Part shown: positions 33,796 to 40,916 of the stretch, one piece after another | Layout: every line of letters starts with the position of its first letter | Position numbering within the stretch: the stretch's first letter is position 1 | Assembly: GCF_965137005.1 (NCBI RefSeq) | Contig: NZ_CBCRXM010000004.1 | Location: 1-64,000 of the forward strand | From: Sphingomonas_O antarctica | GTDB lineage: Bacteria; Pseudomonadota; Alphaproteobacteria; Sphingomonadales; Sphingomonadaceae | Length of the DNA stretch: 64,000 nt | Reading direction: 5' to 3' | The notes under the pieces: model-generated | Seen by the model: the letters and a program-made list of their open reading frames with translations, nothing else | Told to the model about the DNA's origin: nothing | Database searches by the model: none | Program-made: the position numbers and the translations under genes

Positions 33796-34754
33796 GAATT
33801 ACCACAGCCCTCGTCGCCGTCTTCACGCTGGGATTGCCGTGTGGTGCCTTTGCCCAAGAGGCCGACTTGGCGGTGCGCAATCAATGGTTCACCGGCTCGC
33901 TCGAAGCGTCGTCGCCCGCGCTCGCTAAGGCCGGTGCGCTCGCGATCGAGCCCTATCTGATCTACAAGATCGACACCGGAGCGTATGAGGACAACGGTCA
34001 CCATAATCGGGGAGGTGACGGCATCGACCAAACCCAGGTAGTAATCGTGATGAAGTATGGCATCACCGACCGCCTTAGCTTTCAGGCGCTTCCGACGTTT
34101 GTCCGCGTGACGGATGGTCGTTCCAGAAGCGGTCTTGGGATCGCCGATCTTCCGATCGAACTCGAATATCGTTTGAAGGATGAGAATGGTCGCACCGGTT
34201 CGCCCTCGATAACCGCAAGCGCCGGGTTGGTGCTACCTACAGGGCGCTACGATCGTCTCCACAATGCGCTCAATGGGTTGGGCGGTGGTGTCACCCTCGC
34301 GAAGCAAGGGGTCGTGGTCGAATCGCTGTTCGACACCAAGGGTGGGCATCCGGTTAGAATTCGCGTCTTCGCTTCCGCCACGGAGCCATTGGCATCGGCG
34401 GGTGTGCAGGATCTGAGCGTCTATGGCACTGCCTCCGGTTTCGCCGGGCGCGCGCGACCGGGCGTGTCGACCCAGATCGGGATCGCTGCCGGGTATGCGA
34501 TTGACCAACGCTGGGTGCTGGCCGCCGACCTAGTGCGCAGCGATGCCGGCAGGTCGCGGTTATCCGGCGTCGATGGTACAGGTTCTCCGATCGGCACGAC
34601 CGGCGCCCGCGCGTCGAGCACGGCGCTTGCCCCGGCTATAGAATACAATTGGTCGGCCAATGCGGGGATCATTGCAGGCGTTGAGGTCTCTGTCGCAGGT
34701 CGCAACACAGCCTCGTATGTCGCACCTCAGATCGCAATCGCGCTAAGTTTTTAA
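33792..34754 (+). CDS. outer-membrane beta-barrel, phenol-MetA-like transporter
   Basis: A 320-residue secreted protein with signal peptide (MRITTALVAVFTLGLPCGAF, cleavage after FAQ) and repeated amphipathic strands ending in terminal Phe (APQIAIALSF). The pattern (LAIEPYLIYKIDTG, YGITDRLSFQALP, GLVLPTGRYD) is that of the 'transporter / MetA-pathway of phenol degradation' outer-membrane family. It is coupled to marC and ends the operon. It may give the substrate or product of the decarboxylase a route across the outer membrane. Confidence 0.75.
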   Translation: MRITTALVAVFTLGLPCGAFAQEADLAVRNQWFTGSLEASSPALAKAGALAIEPYLIYKIDTGAYEDNGHHNRGGDGIDQTQVVIVMKYGITDRLSFQALPTFVRVTDGRSRSGLGIADLPIELEYRLKDENGRTGSPSITASAGLVLPTGRYDRLHNALNGLGGGVTLAKQGVVVESLFDTKGGHPVRIRVFASATEPLASAGVQDLSVYGTASGFAGRARPGVSTQIGIAAGYAIDQRWVLAADLVRSDAGRSRLSGVDGTGSPIGTTGARASSTALAPAIEYNWSANAGIIAGVEVSVAGRNTASYVAPQIAIALSF

Positions 34755-35234
34755 GATTCGGTGTTTGTCTACTCCAAAGCGTACCGCGAATCCGTCACCA
34801 GTTCGCGCTTGGGGCCGTGTGAACCTAGCATCCCGGCAACGCTGCCGTTACAGCGAGATTGTTGCGCGAGCAGAGGATTGTGGAAGCAGAACATCCTCGC
34901 GGAACGCGATGTGGACGCAAGTGCGCCGCCTGCGTCGCGACCGCGAGGAAATACTGATAGGGTACGTTCCCGCGTGACAACGACGAGAGCGCATGTTCGG
35001 CCACCTGAAGCGCAGAGAACGCTAAAGCTGCGAGGTTAGGCAGGAGTTGCTAAAAGTTGAACATGGTCGCCGCGGCCTGCGAACTTCAAGTTCCGCCCGC
35101 GGAGCCATACCAGCGTAAGCGGCAGGGTGCCTTAACATCACATGAGGCGTCGCAGTTTAGCTGACGACCGCACAACACTTTTCAATAGTCTCACTTCATT
35201 ATGAAAAGCCAGCACAACCGTTTTTGCATTCAGG
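34755..35234. other. 480 bases without a recognisable gene
   Basis: This is the gap between the last cargo gene and the right end of the nested transposon. Short open frames exist but lack ribosome sites and ordered protein character. I see no clear terminator or repeat here. Confidence 0.5.
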
Positions 35235-35284
35235 GGTGCCATTTAGCGCCGACAGAACTGTGTCAATTAGCGCTGAAGTCTACA
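35235..35284 (-). repeat. right end of the nested transposon
   Basis: On the minus strand, TGTAGA is followed by two repeats at 35259-35278 and 35235-35254, with the same spacing as the left end. The CTTTTGGG duplication follows at 35285-35292. Confidence 0.85.
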
Positions 35285-35366
35285 CTTTTGGGTGTCGGAA
35301 CGGGGGATGCTGTCACGCGCTCGCAAACGGACGTTTAGGTGACACGACAGATTGGGAGGACCAGGC
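35285..35366. other. right part of the interrupted Tn3 res site
   Basis: After CTTTTGGG the sequence gives TGTCGG, CTGTCACGCGCTCGC and AGGTGACACGACA, inverted motifs like those on the tnpA side. It ends at the tnpR ribosome site GGGAGGACC. Confidence 0.6.
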
Positions 35367-35987
35367 ATGTTAATTGGCTATATGCGGGTCTCGAAAGCTG
35401 ACGGCAGCCAAGTGACCGACCTACAGCGTGATGGGCTCGTAGAGGCTGGCGTCGCTGCCGACCAACTCTATGAGGATCGCGCCTCCGGCAAGCGCGACGA
35501 CCGGCCAGGTCTCGATGCCTGCATCAGGGCGCTTAGGGAGGGCGACACGCTCGTCGTGTGGAAGCTGGACCGGCTCGGCCGCAACCTGAAGCACCTGGTC
35601 GAGGTCGTGCAGGGCCTAAACGCCCGCGGCGTCGGGCTTAAGGTGCTTACCGGCCAGGGTGCGTCGATCGACACCACCACGGCCAATGGTCGGCTGATGT
35701 TCGCTTTCTTTGCGGCGCTGGCGGAGTTCGAGCGGGAATTGATCGTCGAGCGTACAATGGCAGGGCTTGCCGCCGCCCGCGCTCGAGGTCGCAATGGCGG
35801 GCGGCCGTTCAAAATGACGGCGGCCAAGCTGCGGCTTGCACAAGCGGCGATGGGCAAGCCCGAAACCAGAATTGCCGAGCTCTGCGCCGAGCTGGGGGTC
35901 ACGCGGCAGACGCTATATCGCCACGTGGCACCGAAAGGTGAACTCAGGCCTGACGGTGACCGGCTGTTGGCACGCAAAGGAAAATAG
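35367..35987 (+). CDS. tnpR: Tn3-family resolvase TnpR
   Basis: A 206-residue serine recombinase. The catalytic Ser is in GYMRVSKADGSQ, followed by KLDRLGRNLKHLVE and FFAALAEFERELIVERTMAG. The C-terminal helix-turn-helix (TRIAELCAELGVTRQTLYRH) binds res. ATG 35367 is chosen for GGGAGG seven bases upstream over a TTG at 35352. It pairs with tnpA across the nested transposon; both genes face away from the shared res site, as in many Tn3-family elements. Confidence 0.93.
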   Translation: MLIGYMRVSKADGSQVTDLQRDGLVEAGVAADQLYEDRASGKRDDRPGLDACIRALREGDTLVVWKLDRLGRNLKHLVEVVQGLNARGVGLKVLTGQGASIDTTTANGRLMFAFFAALAEFERELIVERTMAGLAAARARGRNGGRPFKMTAAKLRLAQAAMGKPETRIAELCAELGVTRQTLYRHVAPKGELRPDGDRLLARKGK

Positions 35988-36086
35988 CTGCAGGTCCGCT
36001 GTCGCCCAAAGTCGGCCGTTCAGGCACCTTGAAGCACGTCGCGAAAACAGACATGCTTGCGACCATTGGTGAGCAAGGAGCGCGGG

Positions 36087-36770
36087 ATGCGAACGGTCCT
36101 AATCTGTTCAACGCTGCTTTTGGCGAGCATGACGGCTGCGCCGGTTTGGGGCCAAGCAACGACACGTGCATGCACGCTCTCCGAGGAAGCTGGTCCCGCT
36201 TGCATGCTGGCACGGAAAGATTTGCCTTCCTTGCCGTCGGGACAGGCTTTCTGGCATTTGGATCGCTTCAAATCTAAAGGTGCGGCTCACAAAGCGGCGG
36301 GTCCGGCGAGCACAGTTGTCGAGGCGTTCGGGGCAGTCTGGCTTTTCACCATCGAGCAAGCCAAATGGCGCGCGAAGGGCGGCAAATCCGTCTCCGTGAT
36401 TGGACCGCTGCCGATCGAACCAGCATCGAACTATTCCGCTGAATATCTGCGATCGATCTTCAAGCCTGGAACCAAGGCACCGCTTCATACGCATTCCGGC
36501 CCGGAAGCCTTCTTCGCCGTGAGCGGCGACACATGCCTTGAAACGCCTGACGGGGTTCAGATTGGACGCGGTCCGGGCAACAGCTTGCTGATCAAATCCG
36601 GCCCACCGATGTTGCTCATGGCAATTGGCAAAGATCCACGGCGAGGCTTCGCATTGATCCTCCATGACGCCAGCCGACCGCCGACAACCCTGACGCAGGC
36701 GTGGCAACCAACAAGGCTGTGCGAACAACAATTCGAGAAGGATGAAGGCCAAAAGCCGACTGGCAGCTAA
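36087..36770 (+). CDS. secreted cupin-domain protein
   Basis: A 227-residue protein with signal peptide (MRTVLICSTLLLASMTAAPV, cleavage after VWG-QA) and a cupin core with metal-ligand-like residues (KAPLHTHSGPEAFFAVSGDT, ETPDGVQIGRGPGNSLLIKS). The ATG at 36087 has AAGGAG seven bases upstream. Cupins of this type bind small molecules or metals in the periplasm; substrate unknown. It is cargo of the Tn3 transposon, 99 bases after tnpR. Confidence 0.8.
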   Translation: MRTVLICSTLLLASMTAAPVWGQATTRACTLSEEAGPACMLARKDLPSLPSGQAFWHLDRFKSKGAAHKAAGPASTVVEAFGAVWLFTIEQAKWRAKGGKSVSVIGPLPIEPASNYSAEYLRSIFKPGTKAPLHTHSGPEAFFAVSGDTCLETPDGVQIGRGPGNSLLIKSGPPMLLMAIGKDPRRGFALILHDASRPPTTLTQAWQPTRLCEQQFEKDEGQKPTGS

Positions 36771-36888
36771 CCACCAGGTCGCGACGTTCCCGATCGACGG
36801 GGGCCGAACCCAGAAGGGGCCAGTCCGAAAACGCCCCAGTTGCCGACATTCAGCCGAATCCGTAGACAGCGGCACGGAGGTCGATTCG

Positions 36889-37338
36889 ATGCGGAATCTA
36901 GCTTTGCTGAGCGTGCTGATAACGAGCCTGATGTGCAGCACATCGGCATTTGCTCAGACTTCGGATGCCACCCGGCAAGAGATTACAAGAGCGGAGGACG
37001 ACTGGCGGAAGGCGAGGATCGCAGGCAACATTGCATTTCTGGAGCAATTTTATGCTGCAGAGGCGCGGATCCAGAGCATGGACGGCAAGGTGAAGTCTCG
37101 TGCTGAGGATATCGCGGTGTTCGCCACTGGCAAGATCAAGCCGAAGTTTATCGATCATGGTCCTCTGGACATCACGACCTATGGCAAAACGGCAGTTGTT
37201 ACGGGCGTCGACCATCTCGGCGGTACCGCATTTGGCCATTATGGCGAGATGTATCTCCGGTTCACGGACGTCTTGGTAAAACGAGATGGGAGCTGGCGAT
37301 TGGTGGTGCAGCAGGCGACCCAAACCTCTGGCTTCTGA
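36889..37338 (+). CDS. secreted NTF2/SnoaL-like (DUF4440-type) protein
   Basis: A 149-residue protein with signal peptide (MRNLALLSVLITSLMCSTSA, cleavage after AFA) and an NTF2-like fold (ITRAEDDWRKARIAGNIAFL, EARIQSMDGKVKSRAEDIAV, GSWRLVVQQATQTSGF). The start has GGAGG eight bases upstream. Such proteins are often small-molecule binding or catalytic domains in the periplasm. It forms a pair with the cupin gene and ends 11 bases before the right terminal repeat. Confidence 0.8.
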   Translation: MRNLALLSVLITSLMCSTSAFAQTSDATRQEITRAEDDWRKARIAGNIAFLEQFYAAEARIQSMDGKVKSRAEDIAVFATGKIKPKFIDHGPLDITTYGKTAVVTGVDHLGGTAFGHYGEMYLRFTDVLVKRDGSWRLVVQQATQTSGF

Positions 37339-37349
37339 ATATCCGCTGT

Positions 37350-37447
37350 CCACCACTTGCAGACGTCGGCGCGTTAGGCCCTGGGCACCGTCGTTCTTTA
37401 TCTGTTCGGCTAAGCGTTGTTTATCTCACAATGGTCGCGCTGCCCTC
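37350..37447 (-). repeat. right terminal inverted repeat of the Tn3 transposon
   Basis: Inverse copy of 19407-19504 with one mismatch. CACT follows immediately at 37448-37451, matching the bases just left of the other end. Confidence 0.92.
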
Positions 37448-37630
37448 CACTGGACAAAATGGGCCGTTGGCTACCTTGACGAGTGGTGGCCCGACATTAT
37501 CCGGCTTGGCCTTGAGGCGTCCGTTGTCGCCCAGATCCATGCCACTCACGAACACGTTGGCGAGGAGTTACTCGAGATGGCATATGATGCTGCGGCGGAC
37601 GAGGAAGTTCGTCGCGATCCCATCGGTTGA
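37448..37630 (+). pseudogene. 3' part of the split 145-codon island gene
   Basis: Sixty codons in frame with 19148-19405 once the transposon is removed: HWTKWAVGYLDEWWPDIIRL, then HVGEELLEMAYDAAADEEVR and a stop at 37628-37630. It has no start of its own. The helical, acidic character continues that of the 5' part. The other frames across this interval show no comparable order. Confidence 0.85.
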
Positions 37631-37683
37631 CCCGGGTAAATACGGGTGCGTGCAAAGCACAGGGACCAAGTAACCTCACCAAA

Positions 37684-38544
37684 TCAGGAGGCCGCATCAC
37701 TTGCGAGCTTCATCAGAATCTCTGGTGTGGAAGGGGCCCACGGATTTTTGTGAACGCGGACTAGCCTTCGAGTGCTCGGCACAGCGACAATAATTGGCGT
37801 TGCTGATTTGCCACTGATCACAATTCGGAACTCATCTTGCCAAGAAAAAGAGGTTATTTTTATGAACGGGTCTACGACGAAACGTGTATCTTCTAATTCA
37901 TTAACATAGTTTATCGGCACAGCAGCCATTTCCGTATTTTCTGGGAACTGTCTCATTATCTCTCTGAGGTATTTTCTCATATTCACGACTTCAAGGTACA
38001 TGTCATAGCCGAATTTTGAATACATATTACGGCATAATTCGTCGCTCAAGTTTAAAGAAAAGCAAATTACATAGGCGTTCACCATCACCATGTGGCGTCC
38101 GCCTTTCTTAATAACTAAAGAGAAATTTTGGTCAAAATCAGCGCTTCTTACGCGTGGATCAATATGTTGATGAAGGACAATATCGCGGAGTTCATCGCCT
38201 TTCACGAGTGTAACTTCTTCGGCCTGACACCATGAAGCCACGCCTTCAAATGCGTCGGAACGGCCATCGTCAATACCATCTTGGACTCGAAAAGAATCCA
38301 GTGTGCCGATGCGAATGTCGCCACGCCTAACGGAGGCAAGATACGCGGAATTAAAAAATCGAAAGGCGCGACCTTTCATTGCTAGCGGTCCCTGTTGGGA
38401 AATTTGCACGGGGCAACCTCGCGCCGCCAAGCGCTTCAACACTCGCTCACGGGAAGATTTAACCATCGCTCTCTCAGGGTTGGCAAATTGGAATTTTAAT
38501 GCGTTTTCTAGACTGAGTTCATCATGTTCGACCGCTTTTAGCAA
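37684..38544 (-). CDS. AT-richer hypothetical protein, possible recent import
   Basis: A 286-residue soluble protein transcribed against the island operon. It is visibly richer in A and T, with more codons such as AAT, AAA and ATT, than every neighbour. The centre (GDIRIGTLDSFRVQDG, then SDAFEGVASW) resembles a 'GxIRIGTLxxFR...EG' pattern found in uncharacterised proteins. A middle segment (MVMVNAYVICFSLNLS) is hydrophobic but short for a membrane helix. I do not recognise a family. Orphan AT-rich genes in prophage islands are often defence or superinfection genes; that is only a contextual suggestion. Confidence 0.65.
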   Translation of the reverse strand: MLKAVEHDELSLENALKFQFANPERAMVKSSRERVLKRLAARGCPVQISQQGPLAMKGRAFRFFNSAYLASVRRGDIRIGTLDSFRVQDGIDDGRSDAFEGVASWCQAEEVTLVKGDELRDIVLHQHIDPRVRSADFDQNFSLVIKKGGRHMVMVNAYVICFSLNLSDELCRNMYSKFGYDMYLEVVNMRKYLREIMRQFPENTEMAAVPINYVNELEDTRFVVDPFIKITSFSWQDEFRIVISGKSATPIIVAVPSTRRLVRVHKNPWAPSTPEILMKLASDAAS

Positions 38545-38720
38545 TGCGAGCAGCGCTCATTGACAGGTGCCTTCACAAGCCTGGGGCTAACCTAGTCGGC
38601 AATAGCGGACCTTCGTTCTTGCCCCAATCTCAGAAGAGGCGTAGAAATTAGCGCACAGCTGCGGATCGCCCGACCAGCGGGGCATCACCTTCATTCGATC
38701 TTTAGGTCGGAGGAGTGAGA

Positions 38721-38795
38721 ATGATCCCGCCTGTGCTTTTTAACATGATGATGATCGATCCGTCGGACGCAATCGGCGGGCTTGTGGTCCGATGA
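38721..38795 (+). CDS. 24-residue leader ORF before the ejection gene
   Basis: ATG 38721 has GGAGGAG at good spacing, and the ORF (MIPPVLFNMMMIDPSDAIGG...) ends in an ATGA overlap with the next gene. The next gene lacks its own strong ribosome site, so this may serve to load ribosomes onto it. Confidence 0.5.
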   Translation: MIPPVLFNMMMIDPSDAIGGLVVR

Positions 38796-40915
38796 GCGCT
38801 TATGACGACATGATCGGCAACCTGCTAAATGCGGGCGGGTTGGCGGGGCAGGCGTTTGCGCAGGGCGACCGCGACTTCCAAAATAAGCAGCTGGGAAATC
38901 AGAGGCTTCGGGAGGGGCAAGCCCAGTTGGCAGATGCTCAACAAAAGCGAATCGAAGACCAGCAGTATCAAACCGACATTCAGGGCTATCTCGCAAACCC
39001 GACCGCGCAATCGCGCGCGGCGATCCTTGCCCAGCACCCTCTGCACGCCGAAGCATTCAAATCAGCGGCAGACATGTTGGATGCGCCTGTGCGGGAATCC
39101 CATGAACTGCAGCTCTACACGCTGCATAACACTGCCGAGAGCGGTCGGGTCGATCTGGCACTGAAGCAGGTTGATGGTCTGATCACCGCTGACCGAGCCG
39201 CAGGCCACGCCACGGACAACTGGACCCAAATTCGCGACGACCTCGCATCGACCGATCCGGCGGTTCAAAAGCAAGCCATGAAGGATTTGTCGGGCAACGC
39301 GTCGCTCGCCTTTTCTGCATCAAACCCGACAAAGGCGAAGGCGCTGGGACTGCTTGTGGACAGTCCAGACTACACCCTCGAAGCGGGGGCCGTGCGCTTC
39401 CACAATGGCAAAGAAGTAGCGCGTTCGCCCATCATCAAAGACGCGGCTGGCAATCCTTACGAGGCAACCGGTCCAACCGGTCAACCTGTTGCTGGCGTGC
39501 AACCCACTGGCCGCGCGCTTATGTCGCCCAAAGCTACGTCGGTTGCGGCAACGCTCACGGATGCGGGTCTGCCACCCGCTGTCGTCGCTGGCTTCATGGG
39601 CAATTTCCACGTCGAAGGCGGCTATGACGGCGCTCAGGGTGACGGCGGATCGGCCAGTGGGATAGCGCAATGGCATAAGGACCGGGCCGATACTTTCCAG
39701 CGCATCATCGGCAAGTCTGTCACCGATGCCTCACCCGAAGATCAGGCAAAGTTCGTCGCATGGGAAATGAACAACCCCGTAGCGGCGGGCATGACTGTGG
39801 CCAAGCGCGATGCGATCCTCGCGGCAAAGACGCCAGCGCAGGCAGCCGCGTTGATCGACCAACATTATGAGCGATCCTCGGGCCGTGACCGAAACGTCCG
39901 CATGAGCGCGGCAACGGCGTTCGCTGATCAATATGGGCAGCAGGGCGCACCCGCCCCCGACGCTGGCGGCATCCCCGGCTATCGTCGCCTGACGCCTGAC
40001 AAGCCCGGCATCCGCCAACTCACTCCCCAAGAGGCAACGACGCGCGGGCTCTCGGCGGACAAAGTGTGGGAAGTGCGGCCCGATGGCGGTGTGCAAGCCA
40101 TTGGGGATAGTGCGGCAAAGTCGGCGGTCCCCGGAAACTCCGATCTGTCCGGGGATGCGTATCAGCAAGATCTGATGAAGACCAACCCATCGCTCGCACG
40201 GCAGGCTCAGGCCGTATTGGACACGCGCCTTGCATATCCCCCGGCGACAGCGCGCTCACCGCAGGCTCAGGCTTTGCGCGCGGCTGTGCTGCAGATTGAC
40301 CCATCGTATGACGAACAGGCTTTCAGGCGCCGCGCCGATACGATCAAACAATACACGCCAGGCAGTCCGGGGCCGGGGTCCTCGATGCTCAGCGCGGCGA
40401 CGCTCATCAACCACATCTATGAACTCGCTCAAGCAGCGCACGAACTCCCCGATCACTCCACGTCGATGCAAAACTCGGTCTCATCGTGGTGGGCTGGCCA
40501 GACCAACGCGCCTTGGTTGATCAAATACAATGAGGGCCGCAAATTCGTCGCAAGTGAACTGCCCAAGTTTCTGGAAGGCAAAGCTCCGACCCAGGGCCAA
40601 GTCGAAGAGCACATGGCAAGCTATGACCCATCCAAGGGCAAGACCGGCATTCAGACGGCGCTGGCAACCGACATGGACTAAATGTTCGGCAGGTATCAGC
40701 CGTTGATCCAAGCCTACAAGGATAACACCGGCAAGGACCTCGATCTCGACAAGTTCGCGCCGGGGAAAGCCACGCGGGCAAAGGCGGCAGCGCTCGAATA
40801 TTTCCGCACGAACGGATCACTACCCGCCGTCGTCACGTCACCGCAGCAGGCAGCTAAATTGCCGCACGGCTCGATGTTCGTGACGAACGACGGCCGCGTG
40901 CTGAAAAGGCGCTAA
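38792..40915 (+). pseudogene. phage ejection/tail-lysozyme protein with an in-frame stop
   Basis: The frame runs 629 codons to a TAA at 40679-40681 and then continues in the same frame from the ATG at 40682 for 77 codons (MFGRYQPLIQAYKDNTGKDL...). A single 707-codon gene broken by one stop is the simplest reading. Residues about 245-350 match the phage-tail lysozyme type (LTDAGLPPAVVAGFMGNFHV, EGGYDGAQGD, SGIAQWHKDRADTF). The N-terminal 150 residues are helical with no signal. Proteins of this kind enter the cell envelope with phage DNA. Whether both halves are made is unknown. Confidence 0.7.
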
Positions 40916-40916
40916 G

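Larger units (their letters stand above)
22952..35284. mobile_element. TniA/TniB/resolvase transposon (Tn552/Tn5053-like), 12.3 kb
   Basis: The element begins TGTAGA and ends TCTACA. Each end has two 20-bp repeats of the form TGTCAGCGCTAANTGNCACA at the same distances (6 and 30 bases) from the tip. CTTTTGGG is duplicated at both borders. It encodes a DDE transposase, an AAA ATPase and a serine resolvase, but no TniQ. It lies between tnpA and tnpR of a Tn3 transposon. Its cargo (26.3-34.8 kb) is a two-component system, an amino-acid decarboxylase and transport genes. Confidence 0.85.
19407..37447. mobile_element. Tn3-family transposon, 18.0 kb, with a second transposon inside
   Basis: It is bounded by 98-bp inverted repeats that differ at one base. 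The outer 38 bases (starting GAGGGCAGCG, ending ACGCTTAG) have the length and ending of canonical Tn3 repeats. CACT flanks both ends in direct orientation (19403-19406 and 37448-37451). It contains tnpA and tnpR in divergent order with a res region between them, a small membrane-protein gene, and cupin and NTF2-like genes. Without the nested element it would be about 5.7 kb. Confidence 0.9.

Noticed and set aside
34761..35039. Short plus-strand frames after the outer-membrane protein gene
   Set aside because: No ribosome site and no ordered composition; they lie in the noncoding gap before the transposon's right end.
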